Shown here one piece after another: positions 32,433-43,832 of a DNA stretch of 64,000 bases (its first letter is position 1; each line of letters starts with the position of its first letter). The DNA is from Paraphysomonas bandaiensis (lineage: Eukaryota; Chrysophyceae), in assembly GCA_965644295.1 (NCBI GenBank), contig CBFFRP010000297.1:992001-1056000 (forward strand), read 5' to 3'. A program made the position numbers and the translations under genes. The notes beneath the pieces were generated by a model that was not told the DNA's origin, did no database searches, and saw only the letters and a list, made by a program, of their open reading frames with translations.

Positions 32433-35199
32433 ATGGAATCACAATTAGGAAAATTTGATCGTGATCGTGAATTAAATCAAATATTTGATCATAATGATAA
32501 TCCAAAAATGAAAGCAGTTGATAGAGAATTAAGAAGAAAACAAAAATGGTTATCAGAATTAATTAAATTTAAACGTATGGATTTTGAAGGGAATGTACCG
32601 AAAGGATGTGAATGGAAAGTTATGAGAAGAAAAGTTAATAAAAGATTTATACAAGATTTAGTTAATAGATGTCCTATACCATGTACAATTGATTATGTAT
32701 ATGATAATCATGGTGTTGCTCATTGGTTTGATGATTTATTAATGACTGCTCAACCAGAACCTGCATTTTATGTGATTACACCACAAGTTATTAGAGGCTC
32801 TGAAGATATATTGTTGGATCCAACCTATCAGGGACAGACATCTTTTATAATGAAGTATGTTCCTCTTGTGGCCAAAGACGGGGTTACTCCTGTTACAGCA
32901 GATGTACTACGGGAATATCTATTTTTGGCAATATCTGAGGAAGACCCAGTTACCTTAAAAATCCAAAAAAGTATGGAAGATATACAGAAAGAAATAGCAG
33001 ACATCACTAAAGTTATCAAGCGCATTCCGAAGCAAGAGATTCGGGATCATGATAACAAGTTGGTGTCACAAGAGGAGGCCGATGAGGAACGTGAGATCAT
33101 GTACAAAATGTACGGTCAAGCAAAGTATGAAATTGAGTTGCGGTACAAGAAGCGCGAACAGGATTTAAGGGATCATGAAAATTGGCGTAGGAGGATGGGA
33201 CTTGATGTGGTTCAGAGTGAGGTAGACGCAAACACAGAAACGGCTGTGTGGGAGGTGCGTTTGTTTGGTACAGAAGACGCCAGTGCAATGGAGGACATGT
33301 TAATTGCCAAGGACGACTGGCAGGGTATAAAACTGGCATGCGGAAGTGATGATCCACCACTTCCACCTTGGGCAGGTATTCTACTAAGTGTATAGTGTCA
33401 ACTCTTGAACAGTTAGTTATATTCATCATGGACAATTCTCTACACGATTTTTGTATATATGAATTGGTCGATGTTGATAGTTACCGCTGTATTCTCACGA
33501 TTGTATACAGGTCGAGGTGCTGTACCTGATGGTTCTAAGCCCTTCCTTCCCGATTACACGGAGCTACTGGTAAATATATCTGGCGTGCGTATATTGCGCG
33601 TCCCACATGGCGTTGGCACCCACAAGAAGTTGGACAGCCAAACGGCCAGTATACGTGCGGATCGTTTCGGAGTGTACTACGGAGACTGGAGTTTGGGCAA
33701 AAAGACAGGTCATGGGATAGAAATTAACGATTCAGGCGTTTACTGTGGACGATTTGTGGAAGACAGACGGGATGGCTATGCTCAATGGGATTTGGCTAAC
33801 GGCACAACAGTTAAAGCACAAATGAAGGTCGAACAGGCGCTCCCAGCCCCCATCGTTACAGCAGGATTTGAAAACCCCTACTATGATGGACTTCCAACTG
33901 GAGACAACGTGGAAATACTTTTTGCGGGTAAGTACTTACTAAGGTCCATGGATGTCACGCTGCTATGTGCATTTTTTACATCTGGTGCTTGATACTACTG
34001 TGTTAGATGGGGGTATATATCGCGGACAGATGAAGAATGGTCTTATCACTGGAATTGGAGTTTATGAAAGTGCCTTTGGCGAAACCTTTGCTGGCGAGTT
34101 TAAAGACGGGATTATGGAGTGTGAGATTGGAAAAGTTACTACTCATGCGGGGGAGACGTATATTGGACGGTGGAGTAATGGTGAACTCAATGGAAAAGGG
34201 GCTTACGAAGACGAGAAAGGGAATCGTTACAAGGGGTATTGGCGGGACTCTCTAAAACACGGTCGCGGATATGAAACTACCAAAGGGAAAGGGTTGTACA
34301 AAGGTTATTTCTTGGCAGGCTTGAAGCATGGAAAAGGTGAACTAGACTTTGTGAAGCGTAAGAAAGTGAGAAATCCTGTTCAAGATGTGGATCAAGAGGC
34401 AAGTGATACAGCTAAATCAGAAGGTGAAAAGAAAATAAGCGAGAAAAAAGATCCCCGTGGTGCTATTAGTAATCACAAGACAGAGCACGCGGCTGATCAG
34501 GCTGCATCACAATTTAAATATCGCTATCAAGGGTATTTCTTCGGAGATTTTATTGCTAATGGTGGAATTATCATGGACACCATGATACAGACACCATATT
34601 GCGTTTCGAAACGTGACACCACACGAACGGATAAACTGAAGGCTTATAAAGATTCTCTTGACAAGTCTGCCAAGCGAAAGACCCGTATGAATGAGAAATC
34701 AAACGACATGGAAAAGCATATACGGCTCGAAATGTTAAAAAAGAAGAATAGAATATTTCGTCAACAGAGACACTATCTCAAGAAGACAATGTATTTTGAG
34801 GATCAGTATGGACTGGACCCTCAATTACTCGAGGCGCGACAGCGGGTGCGCGAAAATCGTTTGAAAAAAGTGAGTGAGGATTACCTCAAATCCACTCGAG
34901 CTCGCATTCCACGCTTACAGGTGAAGGATGTTGGAAGTATACCCACGAATCACCTTCAGAGAGCTTTTAACAATATTGTACCCGTTGATGCGGACGACGA
35001 ACAGGTTCACGCCGAAACTGATGCAAAGTACAAGTACGATGCTGGTTACGTTGACGACATGCTTGCGAAAATCGTTGTATCTGACTTTGAGGAAACTAAA
35101 GAAAGACAGAATATGATGAAGTATGATCGTATTTGGGAGCGGGCTGAAGCGGCATATGTAGAGAGGAAGAAGAAAAGTAATGCTGCTCGTGGTTTGTAA
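32433..35199 (+). CDS. MORN-repeat protein
   Basis: Three exons, 32433-33375, 33511-33927 and 34007-35199, join in phase to give 850 residues. Residues 1-310 are charged and helical with no recognised domain. From about residue 365 to 625 there are at least seven MORN-like repeats (GVYYGDWSLGKKTGHG, GVYCGRFVEDRRDGYA, GIYRGQMKNGLITGIG, ETYIGRWSNGELNGKG, NRYKGYWRDSLKHGRG, GLYKGYFLAGLKHGKG). One unit (ETFAGEFKDGIMECE) has decayed. A long, highly charged helical C-terminus follows. MORN repeats bind membranes or partner proteins and are common in flagellar and cytoskeletal proteins of protists. With CCDC40 nearby, an axonemal or cytoskeletal role is plausible but not shown. The first 300 nt use almost only A/T-ending codons, unlike the rest of the gene. 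Confidence 0.85.
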
Positions 35200-36125
35200 A
35201 TATATCTAGTAGAATGTTAACTTGTTGTATCGATATTTTGATGTAGTGCTAAAGTATGGTGAAATACTTTCTATTCATTGAAGATGTTAACTTCTGTATT
35301 TTCTATTTTCAAATGTGGGCTTTTATTATTTTTCCTACCTATTTTTAGTAGATAGCCTATGGAACCTAACAAATTAGTACACTGCCTACCTATCAATGAA
35401 ATGGCACATCATACATCACCTACCTATGTATAAATTAATCATGCCCACCACTCCACACTTAATCAGCACTCATCAAGGCTACATCAAAACTAAAAGTATC
35501 ATCACAGCAGCACAGTTGTACACAGCCAGTAGATATGAACAAGAACAACCATATGCAATAGGCTACCATACAAGCAGGATGATAGCTGGATATATACTTA
35601 CTAGTACTCCTTCTCATTGAAATGTGCCCAAGTGAGGAACTGTGAGCAGCGTTTGCACATGAAATATTATCGCCGGGATTCTGGAAGGACAACTCCGTCT
35701 ATATTCACAATGAGGCTATAGTTGTTTTCGTCATGTCGCCACGCATCACAACACAAAAAACTAAACTGTTAATTTCAACTCAAATGAAATGTGTCACTTC
35801 ATTTAGCTACTTTGGACAACATTTTCGTCTCGATTCTATATTCTATACTGCTCTAAAGAGCGCGCATAAAAAGCAATACGACAAGAAAACAACGGCGACA
35901 TTGATATTAAAAATGGCTTAATTTCTACTTTAGAAAAATACAGCCATTATAAATAAGCAAAGATGCAAACAAACTAATAATGTATCCAAATAAAACTTAG
36001 CTAAGCTACTGCAGACTAAACTATAATCTTGAAACATCACCTATTTCACATCGTATCGTACGTGATATGCAGCACGATCTACTCAACCGTTTTAAAAAAT
36101 CTAGGTATAGCTTTCAGCGTGTATA
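35200..36125. other. Intergenic, convergent 3' ends
   Basis: About 900 bp between the MORN gene and the unknown gene at 36126. Only short chance frames occur, and nothing is recognised. Confidence 0.5.
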
Positions 36126-36938
36126 TCATTTTGTTGCCCATGCTGTAAAACTATCGGTTTTGAGTTCCGAGGTGTTCCATCTGGAGGATGAACCTTTTGG
36201 TGTCGGAAATCCATCTCCGAACAACCAAGTCGTGCCTTTCTCCTCGCAAGTTTCCGGCAGGACTTTCATAAACCTCCTAAGTTTGTTTCTTTGATGAATG
36301 TGTATGTCTGTCGATGCTTCAATAATATTCTCACTGCATACCATGCCTCTATATTTGCCCGGGATAGAACGAATTAATTTAATCGCTTCCTTCTTGCACG
36401 TAAATATCCGTAGCCGTAGTAGGCTTTTCAACAGAGTTTTAACATGGACTCCATAGTCATCTTCACGTCTCATTAAAAGTTGAAAACTCTTTCTAAAGGC
36501 TTCGTAATCTTCCTCCTTGAACGAGGTATTGTATACTACTCCACGTGCTTTTGATGCTGTTATTAAATCTTCTCGTAAACTCTTTGTTTGATATGATTTA
36601 CAATCTCTTAATCCTCCTCCACGTGGTCTCCAATAACGTCCTTGTTGCATATACATTTTATTATAAAATGTTAACGAGGATGGTTCCACAAGATCTCCTT
36701 TTGCCCCTCTACGTGTCCGTCCAATAATCGGTTTCATTACTGTAGCTATTGTTCTCATAGATGAGAGACGTGTACGTTTATTACTATCATCTAATTGTGT
36801 GGTTATATGATGAGGTGATATGGGCTGTATAGTCTCTGATTTCTTACTATGAATAGTCTTATGAGGGGTGTGGGAGGAGGGGGGGGTAGGGTGTATAGAG
36901 GGGGAATCACCACTAGGATGAATTCGTTTTGTATTCAT
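36126..36938 (-). CDS. Uncharacterised basic protein
   Basis: A single-exon frame of 270 residues from ATG at 36938. Residues 1-60 are Pro/Ser/His/Thr-rich and disordered. The rest is basic and helical, with MKPIIGRTRRGAKGDL near 70 and GRYWRPRGGGLRDCK near 100. The family is unknown to me. The coding nature is supported by length, by the host pattern of A/T-ending codons near the 5' end giving way to mixed use, and by its divergent arrangement with CCDC40 across a (CATA)n promoter tract. Nucleic-acid binding could be guessed from the Arg/Gly-rich patch, but nothing stronger can be said. Confidence 0.6.
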   Translation of the reverse strand: MNTKRIHPSGDSPSIHPTPPSSHTPHKTIHSKKSETIQPISPHHITTQLDDSNKRTRLSSMRTIATVMKPIIGRTRRGAKGDLVEPSSLTFYNKMYMQQGRYWRPRGGGLRDCKSYQTKSLREDLITASKARGVVYNTSFKEEDYEAFRKSFQLLMRREDDYGVHVKTLLKSLLRLRIFTCKKEAIKLIRSIPGKYRGMVCSENIIEASTDIHIHQRNKLRRFMKVLPETCEEKGTTWLFGDGFPTPKGSSSRWNTSELKTDSFTAWATK

Positions 36939-37072
36939 TAATATATGAGTTTATGAGGTTATCTCATAGTGAGTGTAGTTAACATGATGACACATGCGTT
37001 AATATACATACACATGAACACACATACATATACATATACATGCGGTTACATCTTCCAGACCACACCGACACT

Positions 37073-37214
37073 CATACATACATACATACATACATACATA
37101 CATACATACATACATACATACATACATACATACATACATACATACATACATACATACATACATACATACATACATACATACATACATACATACATACATA
37201 CATACATACATACA

Positions 37215-37248
<34 letters not shown>

Positions 37249-37513
37249 CATACATACATACATACATACATACATACATACATACATACATACATACATA
37301 CATACATACATACATACATACATACATACATACATACATACATACATACATACATACATACATACATACATACATACATACATACATACATACATACATA
37401 CATACATACATACATACATACATACATACATACATACATACATACATACATACATACATACATACATACATACATACGTACACACATACCTACCTACCTA
37501 CCTACCTACCTAC
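37073..37513. repeat. Very long (CATA)n microsatellite with (CCTA)n tail
   Basis: About 405 bp of almost pure CATA tetranucleotide with one CATATA variant near 37243, followed by a short CCTA run (37484-37513). It lies between the divergent starts at 36938 and 37947. Several long period-4 frames on both strands (Thr-Tyr-Ile-His, Met-Tyr-Val-Cys) are repeat artefacts. Confidence 0.97.
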
Positions 37514-37946
37514 ATACATACATACATATACGGTACATACAAACATGTAGACCTTGGAGTTTTGAGTATAAAAACGTGGTTTTAATATCCAAAAACTGAT
37601 ATTTACGTAAAATTGCTTAGTTTTTCACCAAAGCTGTTTTTTATCAAATAAACCTGGGCTTTATCAAATAAAAACCGGTTTTATGTCGTTTACATACTGC
37701 TGTATGTGTACAGTCAGCTTGAAACTGCCCGTATATATGTTGCTATATACAGTATGTATGTATGTATTCATGCAGGTGTTAGAATTTAAATTCCTGTGAG
37801 TCTATTCATGTGTGTATATATACATATAGATAGACAGACAGACAGACAGACAGTGTCTGTGTAGAGGTTGGTTGTTAGTACTATCATCTCATCTCTTCTC
37901 TCCTATCATAACATACATCACTCATTACTAAACAATATCAATCATC

Positions 37947-40679
37947 ATGACAGAAGATACTCATACCAATCAACATCCTCTTGATACCCCTGAAGATGCT
38001 TATGATACAGAGGAATCAGAGGATGAATTCATTGAAGATCCTGTTGATATTATAAAAGATTTTAGTGCCCATCCATTAATGGAAAGAGCACAAAAAGCAT
38101 TAATATCTCAATTAAAAGAATCATATGAACGTGTTTCAAGTGATTTATATGATAAAGAAGAAGAAATCAAGAGATTAACGTTACATAGAGAGACTATTGG
38201 TGTTGATTTGTATAATTTACAACAACAATTAGCTAAATTACAAGTATCATTAGAAAATAATCATAATGAATATAATAGTATTATAGATGCTAAATTACAA
38301 GAAGAAGAACTTTTACAATCTATTATTGGAAATAATAAAGAACAACAGGCAAGGTATGAAGAACATCGTAAACAACAGACGAAATATACCTCTGAACTAG
38401 AGGCGTTGAATGAAACACTGCGACAGATTGAAGCGTATAATGAAGAAGTAAAATCTGAAATTGCGATGACACGGAGGGCAACATACAAGGCCGAACAGAG
38501 CATGCAGAGTTTAGAGAAGCACAAAACTATGCAAGATGTGTATGTCGATAAACTGTCAAAGCAGGTGAAAACTCTGCAAGAACAGATTGCTCTACATGCG
38601 GGTCAGATAGAAGCTCAAAGAAGCGAAACTACGGAGGCAAATGGTGTATTTCAAGACACTGTACGTGAGCTTGAGTTAATTGCACATGAGAAAAAGCAAC
38701 TTATGACACAGTGGAAGGCTGCACTGGCCGGCCTGAGTCGGCGTGATGAGGCTCTCGCTCAAGCATCACAGACTCTTGCAACGGCTGAACGGGCAGTCCA
38801 CGACTACGACGTTGAACTCGAAACAATGAGACGAAATATTCAGAATGAGCAGGGTAAACATGAGTCGCTGGTACATGTGAAGGATAGGCTGGAAAGCGAA
38901 TTGCAGTGGGTGGAGGAGAATCTGGTGAAAATCAGAGCGGAGCGTGAACAGCTACAAGAACGGTTTGGACTTTTAACTAAGTCACTTGCTCAAACTGATG
39001 GCGAGGCAAAGAAACTCAACGCAATCGCTAAAACTCTCTCAACTGACTCGGAGTCGCTGTTGCAAAATCTTCAGGTAGTTACAAGAGAGAGACAGCGCAT
39101 GGAGGAGGAAATGCAAGCCGCAAAAAGCACGCATTCCAATGTGAACAAGGCAGTCGATAACTTATTACGAAAGCAGGCCAAGATTATGAAAAGCATTCAC
39201 GACTTGGAGAATGAGGGTATTGATGTGAATAATGATATTGCGAGAACCAAGGTGGATAGTCTGAATGCTGGGATGCTCAACGATCAACTCAAAGACCAGC
39301 TATGTACTCATTCGAAGGAGTTCAGTGAGAAAGAGGCGCTGATTGATAAATATCAGGTGGAGATCCGCCAACGACACGATGAAGTCGAAAAAAAGATGTA
39401 CCGAGTTGACCGACTAAATAAGAAATACGACAAGATGGTTGAAGCTAGTGGTGGTGAAGAGAACCTCGGTCCTCTAGAGAATACAGTCAAAAATCTGGAG
39501 AAGGAGGTAGAAACTGTATCAAACGAATGCAAAGAGTTTGAGCGTGATTGGCTCAAGAGGCAAACGGAAATGGTTGCTATCACTGCACAATCGGAAGAGA
39601 TATCTGAGGCGAACCATGAGCTGCAGGCACGAGTAACTATACTGACTCAACAACAGTTAAGACTTACGAAAGACCTGCGTGTCCTAGCGAGTGAGGTGAA
39701 AGCTGCCAGCCACAGTAATACTGATCTCCAGAAAGATGTAGCCAAGCTTAATGTACTCATTAGCCAGAATCAGGATCAGGAAGGGGCCCTTCAAAATGAG
39801 AACTACGTGCTAGAGATGGAGTGTGTAGAGGAGCTTAAGGAGATGGAGAAAGAGAGTGTTGCCCTACAAGCAACTGTGAATGAGACGAAGAGTGCTAAAG
39901 CTGCCTTACTTGATGAAATCATGGATACGGAGAGACAAGCATTATTGTGGGAAAAGAAAATTCAGCTCGACAAAGAGACAAGAGCAGCTCTGGACCCAAC
40001 TGTGGGACAAGCGGAAACGCAAAATATGGAGCGTGAGATACACCGAATGGAACTACGCTTGGACGCATTAAAGAGGGAGCAGGAGCGTTTGTCTATTGAA
40101 CTGGAGAGAGCAATAAATAAACGTTCAGCGATTGCTACACGATTCAAGGGAAGCAAAAGTACTGACACTGACAAACCCGTCGCTGTAGCGAAAAAGCAGG
40201 CAACTAAGGAGCTCACTCAGGCTGGGATGAAGAAGCGCATATCAGCCCTAAAGAAAGAGGCTCGCGCGCTGTCTAATGAAACTTCGCAGTATACAGGAGC
40301 TATCGAGGAGAAGAAGGCTCAGTTTTCTGAAATGACATCTGAACTGGAACGAGTCACGACACAACATAGCGATATGGAAGAAGAGAACCGACAACGACAA
40401 AATGAAATCAACGACCTCCTTTATCAAAAGCAACTTAATCAGGAGAGAATATCTTACCGCCAAAAGTTTGTTAAGCGTTTGCGCGAATACTCAGCGCAAG
40501 GCATTGATATTTCTCTGACTCTTCAAACACAACGCCGCTTATTAGCCGCTTCGCAAGCTCTCGATAACGTCAAAGAAATTATAACAGATCTTACGAAATG
40601 TAGTCCGCATTTAACTGATGTATTGGATCGAGTAATGGCAATGACTGATCCTGGTATTGACATAGGAGGAGAAAGTTAA
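37947..40679 (+). CDS. CCDC40: CCDC40 (FAP172), axonemal 96-nm ruler coiled-coil protein
   Basis: One intronless frame of 910 residues that is nearly continuous coiled coil after an acidic N-terminus of about 45 residues. Family landmarks appear in order: LMTQWKAALAGLSRRDEALA (near 250), the ASGGEENLGPLENTVKNLE region (near 505), and ALLWEKKIQLDKETRAAL followed by EIHRMELRLDALKREQE (near 665-715). CCDC40 pairs with CCDC39 along doublet microtubules and sets the 96-nm spacing of inner dynein arms and radial spokes. Its presence implies a motile 9+2 flagellum in the life cycle. Length is in the normal range of protist orthologues. The first 400 nt use mostly A/T-ending codons. The promoter region holds a (GACA)n run near 37830 and the long CATA tract. 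Confidence 0.93.
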   Translation: MTEDTHTNQHPLDTPEDAYDTEESEDEFIEDPVDIIKDFSAHPLMERAQKALISQLKESYERVSSDLYDKEEEIKRLTLHRETIGVDLYNLQQQLAKLQVSLENNHNEYNSIIDAKLQEEELLQSIIGNNKEQQARYEEHRKQQTKYTSELEALNETLRQIEAYNEEVKSEIAMTRRATYKAEQSMQSLEKHKTMQDVYVDKLSKQVKTLQEQIALHAGQIEAQRSETTEANGVFQDTVRELELIAHEKKQLMTQWKAALAGLSRRDEALAQASQTLATAERAVHDYDVELETMRRNIQNEQGKHESLVHVKDRLESELQWVEENLVKIRAEREQLQERFGLLTKSLAQTDGEAKKLNAIAKTLSTDSESLLQNLQVVTRERQRMEEEMQAAKSTHSNVNKAVDNLLRKQAKIMKSIHDLENEGIDVNNDIARTKVDSLNAGMLNDQLKDQLCTHSKEFSEKEALIDKYQVEIRQRHDEVEKKMYRVDRLNKKYDKMVEASGGEENLGPLENTVKNLEKEVETVSNECKEFERDWLKRQTEMVAITAQSEEISEANHELQARVTILTQQQLRLTKDLRVLASEVKAASHSNTDLQKDVAKLNVLISQNQDQEGALQNENYVLEMECVEELKEMEKESVALQATVNETKSAKAALLDEIMDTERQALLWEKKIQLDKETRAALDPTVGQAETQNMEREIHRMELRLDALKREQERLSIELERAINKRSAIATRFKGSKSTDTDKPVAVAKKQATKELTQAGMKKRISALKKEARALSNETSQYTGAIEEKKAQFSEMTSELERVTTQHSDMEEENRQRQNEINDLLYQKQLNQERISYRQKFVKRLREYSAQGIDISLTLQTQRRLLAASQALDNVKEIITDLTKCSPHLTDVLDRVMAMTDPGIDIGGES

Positions 40680-42660
40680 TATAGAATCTCGATATTTGTG
40701 CTCATGTTTTTGTATACATGAGCGACGGGGTTTTGTGCTGAATCCTTCTCAGTAACGGTGTCGTACTTCGTAAATAATTTTCAATAGACTTTTACATATC
40801 TGTTTATTGTGATTTTCATGAGGTAGTTTCTGGGAATCTGAGTTGGAAATACGACTACGTAAAACACTTGTGGTGCACTTATATCATCTAATATATATAG
40901 TCGCCAGCCTTTACTACAACATAAATAGCAGGATGATATTTTCACTCCCATAATATTGTAGCTATACATTGCTTCTGACCATTGCAATCAACAAACAAAT
41001 GACATTAAACCGTCAGAAATCATAATATATTAAAACACGAAAATAGTCCCTTTTGACGACTGCTGATTCCATACTGAAAAAAGTGCACCTCATAACGTTG
41101 ATCTGACACCCTCAACAAAGTCGGACCTTTTCTTACCGGATAAACCTCGGAGATATTTCTCCGGGAAACTAACTTGTGCCGCATATGTAGTCAGCAGATA
41201 TAGTTCTGCCTACTCATAGCCAAATTCTTGTATAGACGTCTTGGAGCCTTGAAGGATAAACAGGTATCCGGGAATGAGACCACCTCAAGGGAATCCGGGT
41301 GTTGGGCTGCTTGTTGAAGTCAGGCATCCGGGTTGTTCACATTAAGGTATTGTTATGCCCACTCATAGCCTACTAATGCTTGTGTGATACAAGGGACACT
41401 AATAAGTGCCACTTGTATAGTTGTCTTTGGGCCTTGACGTATAAACAGGCATCCGGGAATGGCATTCGGGGTATTGGACTGCTTGCTGAAGTCAAGCATC
41501 CGGGTTGTTCACCTTATGAACACAAAGATTTTGAGGTATGTCAGGTATATCAACACTTTGCTTGCTCAGTGCGTCCGCTTTGAGTGAGAGAGCAAAAATG
41601 GTTACACCTTTGTAAATTGTGATGCTAAATTAGTTTGACACTCACTACTGCAGTTCTGGTAGCTTTAGTTATGCATTTCACTGATATGTAGCAATACTTA
41701 CTTAAATTATACTGTCAAACTTATAGAAATGCACTTCGTGTATTGTTTCTAGAATGAAAGAAGACTACTTTTGGCTAGCTATATACATTTAATTTCGAAG
41801 TGTTTCTGCGCAGTATGTAATCAGTATACTCTAAGCATGAGCTTAATCAGTTGTCTCTTTGTGTCAAAGGAATGAAAGGCAAAATACAATATGTAGGGTG
41901 TGTTCTTTTTTTCTTCTCTCCAGTTATCGACTATTCAGTCGCTTAGTTTCTTACTTCCATTATATTACTATACATGTTCACTTATTATGCATCAATCAGT
42001 ACTGTGTATACATATTTCATGTACACAGTCGCCACTATACAAGTTCAAAACAGCAATATATTCATGCATCTTTCAGTACGTGTTGTTTACATAGTCATCA
42101 ATTATAAATGTATCCATCACATAATTGCAACGGTATAGAATCACATAGCTTATGTTTTGAGGTTGTATGATGTGTTTATTTGCACCAACAGTGCTCTGTT
42201 TGCAGTAATTGCAACAATCCTCTTAATGGTTAAGGCTCTTTGCATTGGACACACATGGGACACCTCTGCTGTATATATACACAGATGACTGTTGTCCGTA
42301 CTTATGTATTGTGCAGCAGTATATACAGTCGAGTGTATGAGTACACTATTGTACTACTGTATTATTATATGCTGTATTATCTACTGGTATATTATAGTGG
42401 TATAGAGTCTGCTGCTGCTCCTGTCTACCACTGTATACGTGGAGTGTATTCTAATGTATTATAGGGCAATACGGTACACAGCAAGGCCAACAGCGCAACA
42501 CTCTCTATATATACATGTACATACATATACATATATACACACATGCCTGTGTTGGAGCATCTAAGCAATTATCCATATATACAATTCTAGCAGTTAGACA
42601 CTGTTTGCTGCACTGCTGAAGACCCTATAATACAATCATCGTATATCATATTGCAAGATA
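40680..42660. other. Intergenic with dispersed repeat
   Basis: About 2 kb without a supported gene. It holds copy 2 of the CATCCGGG repeat at about 41090-41560. The last 500 bp is AT-rich with TATA-like runs leading to the carrier gene. Confidence 0.55.
41090..41560 (+). repeat. Dispersed CATCCGGG-motif repeat, copy 2 (internally duplicated)
   Basis: Homologous to the reverse complement of 18810-19200. An internal segment is present twice in tandem: 41205-41350 and 41357-41520 both run from CACTCATAGCC-type sequence through TAAACAGG(C/T)ATCCGGGAATG to GGTTGTTCAC. ATCCGGG occurs at least five times. Confidence 0.75.
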
Positions 42661-43467
42661 ATGTCTAAAAATCTAACAGAGGGACAAAACTTTTCGCTTG
42701 GTGTAACAGCTGCATTTATTGAAGGGGTACTCTTGCAACCAACTCTCTATTGGAAAAATGCAAGAGCTCAGAAGCTACCCTTCACAATTAACCCTAGGAT
42801 TATTTATCGGGGAACTGCAGCCTCCTTGTACAATGAGATGCAAATGATGGGTCTGCAGTTTGGTATCACGGGATTGTTTCAAAGTTTTAGTAAAAATGGG
42901 TCCGATGCATCAGAAAAGCCCTCTCGCATGCAAGATTACTTATGTGCATTTTCGGGTGGTGCAGCAGCAGCTATATTTGCTTCCCCTGTTGAATTAATTA
43001 TGATTCAGCAGCAACGATATGGGGGTAGTGTCTGGAGTACACTACAGAAAGTTCTTTCTGACCATGGCACCAAGAATATGTTCCGAGGTTTGATTCCTGC
43101 AATGATGAGAGATTCTCTATATGTTTCAGGATTTCTAGGAGTAACTCCAATTCTTCAAGATTATTTAATGGAGCATCAGAATATGTCTCCTATTCAGGCT
43201 GGCTTTTGGGCATCTATTGCTGGTGGAACTGCGGCTGCTGTACCATCGCATCCTCTGGACCTTGTGAAGACATGCATGCAAGGCGATCTGGGGCAGTCGC
43301 ATTATAAAGGTATGATCCATACTTTTAAGCAACTGTGGCAAGAAGGAAAAGTTGTGAGGTTATTTAGTGGGTGCTTCTGGAGATCATTTAATATTGTGGG
43401 AACGGTCTATATTGCTAATGAGTGCAGGACGAGACTACCTATTCACATGTTTGGATGTGAGTACTGA
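42661..43467 (+). CDS. Mitochondrial carrier family (SLC25) protein
   Basis: A single-exon frame of 268 residues. The carrier fold has three repeats of two helices. The third-repeat signature is clear: SHPLDLVKTCMQGD near residue 200, fitting Px[DE]xx[KR]. The second repeat has SPVELIMIQQQRYGG near 112, a common variant. The first repeat is degenerate (LLQPTLYWKNARAQ near 24). GLIPAMMRDSLYVSGF matches the usual motif after an odd-numbered helix. Members exchange metabolites across the inner mitochondrial membrane. The substrate cannot be assigned because the contact-point residues are atypical. The short N-terminus lacks a presequence, as is usual for the family. Confidence 0.82.
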   Translation: MSKNLTEGQNFSLGVTAAFIEGVLLQPTLYWKNARAQKLPFTINPRIIYRGTAASLYNEMQMMGLQFGITGLFQSFSKNGSDASEKPSRMQDYLCAFSGGAAAAIFASPVELIMIQQQRYGGSVWSTLQKVLSDHGTKNMFRGLIPAMMRDSLYVSGFLGVTPILQDYLMEHQNMSPIQAGFWASIAGGTAAAVPSHPLDLVKTCMQGDLGQSHYKGMIHTFKQLWQEGKVVRLFSGCFWRSFNIVGTVYIANECRTRLPIHMFGCEY

Positions 43468-43832
43468 GAAGTTAATTGAATTATACAGTGATGTTGATAA
43501 ACATCGTCGACTTTGTATGGTTACATATATAAAACTTAGTAAGATTAGATTATCTTCAATGTCCACTGTTATTGCATTCTAAAGGACGTGAATAAGATGT
43601 TGCTTTCATCTATCATATATTATAGAAGTCACTAGCAAGAAAGAATTGACACGGATCTATTATAAGTAACTTATGCATAATATTAATGACATCTTCGACA
43701 GTCTCTCATATCCGCTGGCCAGTTCACTATGTATGGGGAAAATTAAACGGGCTGCCTTATATGGTAACTGTATCCGTCTTTCAGTATCGTGTAAACTCGT
43801 AAAAACGAAAAGTTATTAATTATTTCACGCCC

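Noticed and set aside
36969-37585. Several long overlapping frames on both strands
   Set aside because: They are translations of a (CATA)n tract; period 4 keeps all frames open.
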